Below are positions 17,196 to 24,834 of a stretch of 48,809 nucleotides of DNA, piece after piece. Positions within the stretch are counted from its first letter, which is position 1, and every line of letters starts with the position of its first letter. Source of the DNA: CAZPBO01 sp964584815 (GTDB lineage: Bacteria; Planctomycetota; SKW154); contig CAZPBO010000008.1 in the NCBI GenBank assembly GCA_964584815.1, positions 1 through 48,809 of the forward strand, read 5' to 3'. Under the pieces are notes generated by a model. The model made no database searches. It was not told the origin of the DNA and worked only from the letters and a program-made list of their open reading frames with translations. The position numbers and the translations under genes are program-made.

Positions 17196-18206
17196 GTGAT
17201 AAGGGTTCGTTGGCGCGGATTTGAGTTGCCTAATCGTGTGGTGGTGGCGGAGGAAAGTGCGCCTTATTATGCGAAGTTCGTGGTGGAGCCGTTTGAGCGG
17301 GGGTTTGGCACCACTATTGGGAACAGCCTGCGCCGTGTGCTGTTATCTTCCATTGAAGGTGCTGCCGTCACACATGTCCGCATCCGCGGCGTTAAACACG
17401 AATTCTCCACCATTGACGGTGTGCTGGAGGATGTGCCAGACATCCTACTCAACCTACGAAAGATCCGTGTTCGTCTCCATCGTGACGGACCCGGCAAACT
17501 CTATCTGCGCAAAAAGGGTAAAGGTGAGGTGCACGCCGGCGATTTCACAGGCGATGAGGCGACAGAGGTCGTCAACACCGACCATTATATCTGCACCATA
17601 ACATCCGACGATACGGAACTGGCGATGGAGTTAGACATAGCCAAAGGAAGAGGCTACATAACCGCTGAGGAGAATCGTCAGAAAACATCAGAAATCGGTG
17701 TCATACCTGTGGATTCGGTCTTCTCACCTGTTCAGAGGGTGCGTTACAGTGTTGAGAACACCCGTGTGGGGTATCGCACCAACTACGACCGTCTGATATT
17801 GGAGGTTTGGACAGACGGGACGGTGACGCCACATATGGCGCTTGTGGAGGCGGCAAAAATTCTCCGTAAACACCTCAACCCCTTTGTTCAGTATGCCGAG
17901 ACGGGCAAGGAGTTGGTGGTGGAGGAGCGTCGCGAGGAGGAGATGCGCAAACGCGACGAATACCGTGCAGAACTCGCCCAGAAACTGATGCAGCCCATAT
18001 CCATACTGCAGTTGAGCGTGCGCGCTTCAAACTGCCTTGAAGCCGCCAGAATCAGAACCATCAAAGACCTCATCAAAAAGTCCGAAGCCGAACTCCTCTC
18101 CCTGCGCAACTTCGGCAAAACATCCCTTCGCGAAGTGAAAGACCGCCTCTCCGAGTTGGGACTCTCTCTGGGTATGGATATCGGTGAACTTGAGGAGATA
18201 ATATAA
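17196..18206 (+). CDS. rpoA: RNA polymerase alpha subunit
   Basis: RpoA dimerises to nucleate RNAP assembly, and its C-terminal domain contacts UP elements and activators. The 336-residue product has the N-terminal domain (FVVEPFERGFGTTIGNSLRR, then LLSSIEGAAVTHVRI), a linker rich in E/R near residue 245, and a C-terminal domain with helix-hairpin-helix motifs (LIKKSEAELLSLRNFGKTSL). Start GTG 17196 follows TTAAGGAGACAGAGGC. It lies between rpsD and rplQ, as in the alpha operon. Confidence 0.97.
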   Translation: MIRVRWRGFELPNRVVVAEESAPYYAKFVVEPFERGFGTTIGNSLRRVLLSSIEGAAVTHVRIRGVKHEFSTIDGVLEDVPDILLNLRKIRVRLHRDGPGKLYLRKKGKGEVHAGDFTGDEATEVVNTDHYICTITSDDTELAMELDIAKGRGYITAEENRQKTSEIGVIPVDSVFSPVQRVRYSVENTRVGYRTNYDRLILEVWTDGTVTPHMALVEAAKILRKHLNPFVQYAETGKELVVEERREEEMRKRDEYRAELAQKLMQPISILQLSVRASNCLEAARIRTIKDLIKKSEAELLSLRNFGKTSLREVKDRLSELGLSLGMDIGELEEII

Positions 18207-18218
18207 GGGGCATAAGCG

Positions 18219-18632
18219 ATGCGGCACAGAAAGGACCACAGAAAACTGGGGCGCAAGATAGGACCGCGCATTGCCTTAATGCGTTCGCTTACCCGCTCTC
18301 TCATTCTTTATGGCAGGATAAAAACGACGGTGGCGAAGGCGAAAGAGGCGCGCCGCTACGCCGAAAAACTGGTGACCATAGCCAAAAAAGGCGCAAGTGA
18401 CGACCCAATAAAACGCGTCAACGCTATCCGCCGCGCACTCTCCATCCTCCCAGACAAACCCGTCATAAAGAAACTCTTTGATGTGGTGGTGCCGCTGCTT
18501 GAAGACCGTAACGGCGGTTATACGCGCATAGTCCATCTACCCACACCGCGTTTGGGAGACAAAGCAGAACAAGCCTTCCTTGAGTTTGTCGTTCCCATTC
18601 CACGCACCAAGGAATCTGGCGAGGTGGAGTAA
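18219..18632 (+). CDS. rplQ: 50S ribosomal protein L17
   Basis: L17 is a large-subunit protein near the tunnel exit. The 137-residue product starts MRHRKDHRKLGRKIGPRIAL, the family hallmark, and continues with LTRSLILYGRIKTTVAKAKE and a C-terminal beta segment (NGGYTRIVHLPTPRLGDKAE). The start follows ATAAGGGGCATAAGCG. It is the last gene of the cluster; a convergent minus-strand gene ends 18 bases downstream and no clear terminator hairpin is visible between them. Confidence 0.96.
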   Translation: MRHRKDHRKLGRKIGPRIALMRSLTRSLILYGRIKTTVAKAKEARRYAEKLVTIAKKGASDDPIKRVNAIRRALSILPDKPVIKKLFDVVVPLLEDRNGGYTRIVHLPTPRLGDKAEQAFLEFVVPIPRTKESGEVE

Positions 18633-18649
18633 CGCGGCATACTTCCGTT

Positions 18650-19258
18650 CTACTTCCTTGTGAGCCACTTTCCGCAAACCGATGCCCAGTCCTCGCCTTT
18701 TTTCAAATTGTGAATTGCAATGGAGCCTGAGCAGGTCAGAATAACAATGGTGTTTGAGTGCCCGCATCCCTTTCCGCCGATTCTTACATCCATATCGGCG
18801 GCAAGGTAACCTTCGCTCTCCGCAGAACACTCCCTGTTGGCATAGGCGTAGGAGACATTCTCTTCGCGTAACACCCACTCCCCTGTCTCCTTATCCTTCT
18901 TGGCAAATCGCTTACCGCCTTCGTCACCCTTTGCCTTGCCGTCCCTCCCTTCGCCTTTTTCGCTTAAAAACTCAGGACAAACAAAGTTGGTGGGGGAAAG
19001 CAACTTGCCGTTTTTGTGATGCCGCACAAGCAGCGCCCAATGTTCCCAAAAATGCGCTTTGTCCCCTGCCCACGGGAAAACGCTCTCCTCAGTAGCATAG
19101 TTAAGACAGGCGACAAAAAGAGCAGAAAGGTTGGCTTTGCATTTCAAAATCTTCTTATCCTTCGTGGGACCTGCAGGGAGGTGCACCGCAATCATTATCA
19201 GAATTATCACCACAAAAACAAGTAGAAGCACCTCAACAAGTGTGGTCTTCGCTTTCAC
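18650..19258 (-). CDS. Type IV pilin-like / pseudopilin protein with H-X9-(D/S)G-like C-terminus
   Basis: The 202-residue product begins with a short basic leader and a long hydrophobic helix (TTLVEVLLLVFVVIILIMIA), as in pseudopilins. The usual G^F cleavage context is replaced by K-T-T, so prepilin peptidase processing is uncertain, although the conserved Glu is at the expected position. The C-terminal part has CGHSNTIVILTCSGSIAIH, which resembles the planctomycete H-X9-DG motif of DUF1559 proteins with SG in place of DG. The middle is lysine-rich and contains CPEFL. Start is GTG 19258 with GAAGGA upstream. It stands alone between the ribosomal cluster and a repeat-rich spacer. A role in a type II secretion-like or surface assembly is inference. 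Confidence 0.65.
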   Translation of the reverse strand: MKAKTTLVEVLLLVFVVIILIMIAVHLPAGPTKDKKILKCKANLSALFVACLNYATEESVFPWAGDKAHFWEHWALLVRHHKNGKLLSPTNFVCPEFLSEKGEGRDGKAKGDEGGKRFAKKDKETGEWVLREENVSYAYANRECSAESEGYLAADMDVRIGGKGCGHSNTIVILTCSGSIAIHNLKKGEDWASVCGKWLTRK

Positions 19259-19284
19259 AAGAAATCCTTCAACCCTTTACGCGA

Positions 19285-19316
19285 TTTATACTAACGGAAG
19301 TGGGTTGGGAAGTCAA
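19285..19316 (-). promoter_or_regulatory. Weak promoter candidate for the pilin-like gene
   Basis: Reading the minus strand, TTGACT (19311-19316) is followed after 20 bases by TATAAA (19285-19290), which lies about 26 bases before the GTG start. The individual boxes are good but the spacing is longer than the usual 16-18, so confidence is low. Confidence 0.3.
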
Positions 19317-19420
19317 CGCAAAGCCGCGCCCTCCCACTCTCAGCAGAAGTTGCGTCAGTCAAACCGACCACAAAATTGGCATACTTCGCTGCGGATTCTT
19401 GAATGTTAAGACACTGTTGC

Positions 19421-19441
19421 CCCCGCACTGTAAGTGCGGGG
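19421..19441. repeat. Perfect hairpin, 9-bp stem with 3-base loop
   Basis: CCCCGCACT (19421-19429) and AGTGCGGGG (19433-19441) form a perfect stem around GTA. It is the first of three strong inverted repeats in the 346-base spacer 19259-19604, in which I see no gene. It resembles the subterminal palindromes of IS200/IS605-type elements or REP-like repeats. Confidence 0.8.
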
Positions 19442-19461
19442 CTTCCTGAACCGACGCTGTT

Positions 19462-19491
19462 GCTTGGTGCGGACTTAAGTCCGCACCAAGC
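19462..19491. repeat. Perfect 30-bp palindrome
   Basis: GCTTGGTGCGGACTT (19462-19476) is followed directly by its exact reverse complement (19477-19491), with no loop. Such a long perfect palindrome is rare by chance. With the hairpins on both sides it suggests a REP/MITE-like element or a transposon remnant. Confidence 0.85.
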
Positions 19492-19532
19492 CATGTTCAA
19501 CGATTCGGTGTCGTCTGACCTGAAAACGAAAG

Positions 19533-19552
19533 CCCCGTGTTTTAACGCGGGG
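19533..19552 (-). terminator. Hairpin downstream of the AOR gene, possible terminator or repeat arm
   Basis: CCCCGTG (19533-19539) pairs with CGCGGGG (19546-19552) with one G-U pair and a TTTTAA loop. Read on the minus strand it lies about 50 bases after the aldehyde ferredoxin oxidoreductase stop and is followed by a T-rich stretch (CTTTCGTTTTC), so it could end that transcript. Its form, CCCCG...CGGGGATG, also resembles IS200/IS605 right-end hairpins. Confidence 0.5.
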
Positions 19553-19604
19553 ATGTTTATGCTTGCAGCAACGGATGGATGTATCCTTCTCCTTCTTTGA
19601 TGTC

Positions 19605-21524
19605 CTAACGCCCCTTTTGAGGGCTGCTTTTCCAGAGTTCTATAAGTCCAAGGCGCTTGAGGGTTTTCTCTGTTGGGATGCCGTTTTTGTCCCAGCCGTG
19701 ATGCTGATAATACTCATCCAGCATCTTCTCAAATTTTTGCCTGTCAAGCGCTGCGCCGCGCACAATCGGTAGTCCGTCAGGCGTGGGCTCGTCAAAATAT
19801 CGGTCGCTTAAGCGGTCGTCCTTGCGCGTTACTCCCTCCCGCACCAGAAAGAGGCGCTCAAGGTTGTAGGCGCGCTCCGCTATCGTCCACAACTCCTCAG
19901 GACTTACCTCAAGCCCTGTGTTGTATTTGAGCAGTTTGCTTAAGTGCTCAAAGGTTATCAGGTTGGGGGAGAGGAAACGAACATGGAATTTGCACACCCC
20001 TGTCATATCTGTCGCCATATAGAGATATTCGTGCCAGACGACCTGCCACGCTTTGCCTTCATAGGAGCGATAATCGCTTGTGAGGGGACCGTCATATGGA
20101 ATGGGGTGTGAGTAGATTTGGCGGAGGACAGGTTCAGGGAGATGATAGAGGTCAATAGCGGGGCGGGAGCGGAGGTGGTCGGAGCCGCGTGTGGCGGTGG
20201 CTATGCCGAGAGCAAGTGACGGGGTGGGGCGTTCATCGGAGTGTAGGTTTGACATTCCTTTGACTTCAATGAGGAACTTTTCGGCGCCTTTGCCGATTCT
20301 TTGAGCGGCGCGGCGGGGACCTTCTGCCAGCACATCGCCTATCCCTTCCCGTCTTGCAATCCGCTCCACAAGTGTCAGCACCGCCTCATCGTTGCCCCAT
20401 CTCAACTCCAATCCCTCTGTATCCTCCTTCGTCAGGATGCCTTTCTCAAACAACTCAAAAGCCCAGGCAATCATTGAGCCTGTCTCAAGGGTGTCAAGAC
20501 CGTAGGTGTTGACAAGATGATTGCCGACAAGGACGGTCTCAAAGTTGCGACAACCAACCTCAGCGCCAAAAGCGCCTTGGCTTGTGTATTCCGGTCCCTG
20601 TGCATATATGAAGCCGTATTTGGGATGACGAACTGTGTATCGGTGGCGGCAATGAAGGACGCACCCAAGGCAGCCTTCGGTGCCGAAGGCGTAGCGTTCA
20701 ATGTTTTCGCATTCAATTCCTTCCGAGTCGGGATGCTGGTTGGACTGAAAATTGCGCACCCTCACAAGACCGGTGGAGTTGGTAACGCCGTATATGAACA
20801 TAGTTCCCCAGCGCTGCATAATACGCCCGAATTTTGTGGAGGCAATCCAGCGTGTGAGTTCCAGGTTGTATTGAAGGGCTTTTTCGGGGTCGGCGATTTT
20901 GATGTCGCCCGTGCCGCGAACGGCAATCGCCTTAAGCCGCTTTGAGCCCATTACAGCGCCCATTCCCGTTCTGCCGCCCGAGTTTTTGAACCCTGTTCGC
21001 ACATTGGCGAACCGCACAAGATTCTCGCCCGCAACCCCGATGGACATCACCTGCACTTCGGGGTCGCGCAACTCCTCACGAATGCGCTTCTGCGTCTCCT
21101 GTGGGGAGAGTCCCAGCAGGTGCTTGGCATCGCGGAATTCTATTTGACCGTTCCTGATGAAAAGGTATGTCCAGTTTTCTGCGCGTCCTGTGATGACGAG
21201 ATGGTCAAAACCCGCCCAGCGCAACTCTGGTCCGAAAAAACCGCCCATATTGGATGAGCCGAGCAGGTCGGTGAGCGGGCTTTTTGCCATAATGTGACAA
21301 CGGGCGGAAGCCGAAGCCAAAGTCGCCGTCAGAACGCCCGCAGAGACAATGAGCGGATTGAGCGGGTCAAACGGGTCGCATTTTGCAGGACAGTTAGAGA
21401 AAAGAAGGAAGACATCAATGCCGCGACCGCCTAGGAACCTTTCCCGTATGTCGTCCGCTATCGGTTCAGCAGACCATCTGCGCTCCGCCAAATCAACAAA
21501 GGCAATTTTGCGTGAGAGCGCCAT
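19605..21524 (-). CDS. Aldehyde ferredoxin oxidoreductase (tungsten/molybdenum pterin enzyme)
   Basis: AOR-family enzymes oxidise aldehydes to carboxylates with ferredoxin, using a tungsto-bispterin cofactor and one [4Fe-4S] cluster in the cytoplasm. The 639-residue product has the cluster motif C-L-G-C-V-L-H-C (CxxCxxxC) near the middle and a later Cys in TDMTGVCKF, matching the family's fourth ligand. Also visible are FLGGRGIDVFLLF near the N-terminus and the pterin-binding segments SSNMGGFFGPEL and NSGGRTGMGAVMGSKRLKAI. ATG 21524 is chosen over an upstream in-frame start because GGGAGTAGGG lies just before it. No partner ferredoxin or cofactor genes are in the window. Substrate specificity (general AOR, FOR or GOR type) cannot be told from sequence alone. 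Confidence 0.93.
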   Translation of the reverse strand: MALSRKIAFVDLAERRWSAEPIADDIRERFLGGRGIDVFLLFSNCPAKCDPFDPLNPLIVSAGVLTATLASASARCHIMAKSPLTDLLGSSNMGGFFGPELRWAGFDHLVITGRAENWTYLFIRNGQIEFRDAKHLLGLSPQETQKRIREELRDPEVQVMSIGVAGENLVRFANVRTGFKNSGGRTGMGAVMGSKRLKAIAVRGTGDIKIADPEKALQYNLELTRWIASTKFGRIMQRWGTMFIYGVTNSTGLVRVRNFQSNQHPDSEGIECENIERYAFGTEGCLGCVLHCRHRYTVRHPKYGFIYAQGPEYTSQGAFGAEVGCRNFETVLVGNHLVNTYGLDTLETGSMIAWAFELFEKGILTKEDTEGLELRWGNDEAVLTLVERIARREGIGDVLAEGPRRAAQRIGKGAEKFLIEVKGMSNLHSDERPTPSLALGIATATRGSDHLRSRPAIDLYHLPEPVLRQIYSHPIPYDGPLTSDYRSYEGKAWQVVWHEYLYMATDMTGVCKFHVRFLSPNLITFEHLSKLLKYNTGLEVSPEELWTIAERAYNLERLFLVREGVTRKDDRLSDRYFDEPTPDGLPIVRGAALDRQKFEKMLDEYYQHHGWDKNGIPTEKTLKRLGLIELWKSSPQKGR

Positions 21525-21682
21525 ATCCCTACTCCCTAATGCAGTATTGGTGCCTGTTAGAATACAACGAAGAGGTGTTGTGGTCAAACAATAGGTGGGT
21601 CTGTGGCGTTAAAGGGATAGGGAGCGGTTGAAGATATTTTGCATCGTCGTTATACTTGTAACGGACGATTGGGGGAGGTGAA

Positions 21683-22840
21683 ATGCGGTTGGTGGTTTTT
21701 GCCTTTGTTTTCGCGGCGCCTGCTTTGCTGTGTGCGCAGAAGAAAGTCCCTGTTTTGAAGTTTGTTGAGCCGAAGGAGACGATTGAATGGCCGCAACCAC
21801 TGAAACTGCTGATGAAGGATGTCAAACCGACCCTGCCGATGGACGAGGAGGTGGACGGAGAGTTTGACTGGTTTCTGCTGCACTGGGGCAAAACCGATTA
21901 CTACATCGGTCACGACATAACGCAGCGACTTGTGGTGATATACAAGAAAGGGAAGGACAAGTTGAGGTTTGTGCGGGACTATATGGGTGTTCGCAGGACA
22001 AGACGGTTGAAGTTGGAGTTTGAGTTTGAGATAGGGGGTGGGGTGTATAAGGTGCGTGTTCCGCTAAAAATGCGGGTTCTGAAGGGATATGTTGAGGTTG
22101 AGGGGTGGTGGGAAGGTGAGTTGAAAGGGGGCGGCGCGAGGGTGAGGGTTGTGTGGCGACCTGGGAAGGAGCCTATGGTGGTGGCGGCGGGGAGGCGCGG
22201 GATTTGGCGGGTTTATGTAGGGGACGGGCGTGTGACGGCGGCGGTGACACTGAAAGAAGGTGCCGTTGTGCCTGTGCTTGTGCGCAAAAAGGAGAAGAAT
22301 CTAATAGAGCAGGATGCAGGCGGCTTAACCTTTGTTGAGGTGGATGACGGTCAGGTAAAAAGCATTCACTACGCCGAGAACGGTAAGATATGGCTGCCGC
22401 GAGGTGAGTTGCCGTGGGCGAGGGGGACCAAGATTGTAGAGGAAGGAGGAACAGAGTGGCGGCTGGATGTGCTACTGAGCGGTTTCAAGGTGGAGAAGAA
22501 CGGGAGGCTTGGACCTGTTGAGCCGTTGAGGTTGGTGGCGTTTCCTGTGGAGCGTAAGGGGACGGTTGTGTTTCCGTTTGAGTTGCAGGATGCGCGTGGC
22601 AGAACGGCGCGGATGCTGCGCAACGGTAGAGGCGTGCGCATACTGCCGACGGTGGTGGTGAGGCAGGGGGATAAGGAGTTGTGGCGTGGCGCATATCGTC
22701 CGGGGTGAGGGGGTGTATGTGTGCCGCGCTGGAAAGTGCCGGCAGAACTGAAGGGCAAGGAAGCGGAAGCCGAGTTGCTTTGGAAGGGGCGCACACCTTT
22801 CAAATTCGCCCCACACAGGGAGAAGTTCAAGGTTCCATAA
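21683..22840 (+). CDS. Secreted protein of unknown function, candidate selenoprotein (in-frame TGA at 22706)
   Basis: I do not recognise the family. A signal peptide is clear (MRLVVFAFVFAAPALLCA). The body is rich in beta-strand-like and basic segments. The frame meets TGA at 22706-22708 after ...WRGAYRPG, then continues open for 43 codons with the same codon style (GVCVPRWKVPAELK ... FKFAPHREKFKVP) to a TAA at 22838-22840. That TAA forms TAAGGAG with the Shine-Dalgarno sequence of the next gene, exactly the junction used throughout this genome. Read as selenocysteine, the TGA gives U-G-V-C, a redox-like UxxC motif, and a SECIS-like hairpin lies at the right distance downstream. With recoding the protein is 385 residues; without it, 341. 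Alternatives are a nonsense mutation or sequencing error. It is co-directional with the next two genes and probably in one operon. Confidence 0.7.
22723..22743 (+). promoter_or_regulatory. SECIS-like hairpin downstream of in-frame TGA
   Basis: GCCG (22723-22726) pairs with CGGC (22740-22743) and CGC (22727-22729) with GTG (22736-22738), leaving C22739 bulged and a six-base loop TGGAAA (22730-22735). The loop begins 21 bases after the TGA and has G at its second position. These features match the bacterial SECIS consensus: stem-loop with apical G, 16-37 bases from the UGA. It was identified by eye and not scored by any program. Confidence 0.55.
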
Positions 22841-22852
22841 GGAGCGATTAAG

Positions 22853-23989
22853 GTGCGGGTGCTGGTAGTTATTTTTCTTTTTGTTTCTGTCTGTTTGGGG
22901 CAGGAGTTGCCGCGTATCCGCCTTGATGGGAAGGAAGTGAAGGACATAAACGATTTGATGAGACGGGCGGGTGTTGGTCTGCGCAGACAGGCGATTGACC
23001 CGACAGGCAGGTATCTTTTTGGGGTTCGCGGGGAGGGAATGCTTGATGTGATGGCATATGACCTGCGGCGTGAGCGTTTATTGGTGGTGGCGCGTCTCGG
23101 TTACGGGCAGAAGGCGCACGATGCGGCGGCGCTGCTGCGTGGTGAGGCGAGCATTTGGCCGTTCCGCCATTTTATGGCAGGTGGCGGGTTCGCCGCGGGC
23201 TATCAGATAAGAGACGCCAACCGCAACTTTCATTGGGACCCAGGCGAGGTGTGGGAACTGTTCCTTATTAAACCGCCCTCAACGACGCCGAAGAAAATCG
23301 CCGTTTCATACACTGTTCCTGTTTTCGCCTTCAGTCTGGACGGCAAGCATCTTTTCTATGCGGTGACGCTCAAAAAAGGTGGAGCGACGGAGTTGTTTAT
23401 GCGCCGTCTGCGTGGCACATCTGTCAAGCGTCTGCACGAACTCGGGCAGGGCGTTGAGTGCGCCTATCTGGCTCCCTCCCCTGACGGCAAAAAGGTCGCC
23501 GTCCTTGAGCGTTACGACCGAAAGACATTCTGCCTTGTTGTGCTGGAACTCAAAAAGAGAAAAATCCTGCTTGAGATGGACATAACCCCCAAAAAGGGCG
23601 CCAACGACCGACAAATCCTCTGCTGGATGCCCGACTCATCAGGTCTCCTTGTGCAGACAGAAAGTGGTGTAAAGGTTGCCAAACTCGGCAAAAAGGGGCT
23701 TGAGAAGTTCACTCCCTTGTATGATGCGGTGAAGAAGTTGAAACTGAAAGAACCGGACATTTTCCTTGTGCCCACAACGACCCGCCGTGTTCTTGTCGTC
23801 AATGTCGTTAAGGAGACGAAACGCTTCTCCTTGGCGTTTCATCCCTTGTGGAAGAAGATGGAACGGCTTGCCCTGCCGCCTGAGGCGGTGGTTTTGACAC
23901 TTCAGGAAAAGCACGCGCTCGTTCTGCGGGGAAGTGGGGAATATACACGCACGGTGGTGGCACCTGTTAAATGGGAAAAGAAGCACTGA
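22853..23989 (+). CDS. Secreted WD40/TolB-like beta-propeller protein
   Basis: The 378-residue product has a signal peptide (MRVLVVIFLFVSVCLGQ) and repeated propeller-like strands of the TolB/PD40 type: IDPTGRYLFGVRG, FSLDGKHLFYAV, PSPDGKKVAVLERY and MPDSSGLLVQTESG. These x-DG/SG-K-x-hydrophobic patterns are typical of blades. It is presumably periplasmic or cell-surface; the ligand is unknown. GTG 22853 follows TAAGGAGCGATTAAG. Its TGA stop at 23987 overlaps the following gene, whose ATG is at 23971. I judge this a normal stop because reading on would overlap the DUF58 gene out of frame. Confidence 0.7.
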   Translation: MRVLVVIFLFVSVCLGQELPRIRLDGKEVKDINDLMRRAGVGLRRQAIDPTGRYLFGVRGEGMLDVMAYDLRRERLLVVARLGYGQKAHDAAALLRGEASIWPFRHFMAGGGFAAGYQIRDANRNFHWDPGEVWELFLIKPPSTTPKKIAVSYTVPVFAFSLDGKHLFYAVTLKKGGATELFMRRLRGTSVKRLHELGQGVECAYLAPSPDGKKVAVLERYDRKTFCLVVLELKKRKILLEMDITPKKGANDRQILCWMPDSSGLLVQTESGVKVAKLGKKGLEKFTPLYDAVKKLKLKEPDIFLVPTTTRRVLVVNVVKETKRFSLAFHPLWKKMERLALPPEAVVLTLQEKHALVLRGSGEYTRTVVAPVKWEKKH

Positions 23990-24834
23990 TTTTCGGAGCC
24001 GACTACTGGACGGAGTTGGAGCGTCTGCGACTTGTGGCGCGGAGGGTGTATGCTGTCCGTCCGTGGCGTCCTCGCAAGGTCGGCTCAGGCGTTGAGGTTT
24101 CCGATAAGCGTCCCTATTCGGTTGGTGATGAGCCGCGCTACATTGATTGGCGATATTACGCAAGAGCAAGGCGTCTGTTCACAAAACTTTACGAGACAGA
24201 GCGCGACATCGCATATCTTGTTCTGATTGATACATCTGCCTCAATGACACCCCGCTGGCGAGAGGCGCTCAGGCTTTGCCACGCCTGCGTATATCTTGCG
24301 ACCTGCGCAGGCGACAGGGGTTGTGCCGCCGCGCTGCGTAAAGAAGGGGTTGATATCCTCGCCGACTGCCGAACGCCTCCCGCCGCCCGCATAGCCACGC
24401 AACCGCTTCTGAAACTCAACCCCGCATATGCAGTAAACCTCCCGCACGCGCTTTCCGCAGCACTCTCTCTGGCTGCCAATGTCCACATCCTTCTGCTCAT
24501 AACCGACCTTTGGGATGAGCGATGGAGGGATGTTTTCAGAACACTCTCATTGACCCGTATAAGGAGTGTCGTGGTCATTCTGCATAGCGGCACGGACAAA
24601 GGTGAAGTGGGAGGAGGAGAGTTACGGCTCGTTGACGCAGAAACCGGTGAGCGCTTGCTGCTTGCAACCGACCCAAGTGTTCTTGCTGACTACAAAAAAG
24701 AGTACGGCAAATGGCGTGATGAAGTGGAAGAGGAATCGCGGAGAAGTGGTTGTGAGACTTTCTTCTGCCGCGTTGAGGACGGGTTTTCTGCTGTGGTGGA
24801 GCGTCTTTTCTCGGCGGGAATTCTCCTGCCCTAA
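23971..24834 (+). CDS. DUF58 / von Willebrand A-like protein
   Basis: The 287-residue product has the DUF58 core: RPYSVGDEPRYIDWRYYARA near residues 48-65, then KLYETERDIAYLVLIDTSASM. The DTSASM element is the MIDAS metal-site motif of vWA-type domains. DUF58 proteins usually act with MoxR AAA ATPases in metal-cofactor or complex maturation, and no MoxR gene is near. The start overlaps the upstream gene by 19 bases without a clear ribosome binding site, which suggests translational coupling. Its TAA overlaps the last bases of the convergent gene. Confidence 0.85.
   Translation: MGKEALIFGADYWTELERLRLVARRVYAVRPWRPRKVGSGVEVSDKRPYSVGDEPRYIDWRYYARARRLFTKLYETERDIAYLVLIDTSASMTPRWREALRLCHACVYLATCAGDRGCAAALRKEGVDILADCRTPPAARIATQPLLKLNPAYAVNLPHALSAALSLAANVHILLLITDLWDERWRDVFRTLSLTRIRSVVVILHSGTDKGEVGGGELRLVDAETGERLLLATDPSVLADYKKEYGKWRDEVEEESRRSGCETFFCRVEDGFSAVVERLFSAGILLP

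Noticed and set aside
23987..24226. Read-through of the TGA at 23987 in the propeller gene
   Set aside because: The frame stays open until another TGA at 24224, but it lies entirely within the DUF58 coding sequence in a different frame, and its translation does not look like protein. It is an ordinary stop.
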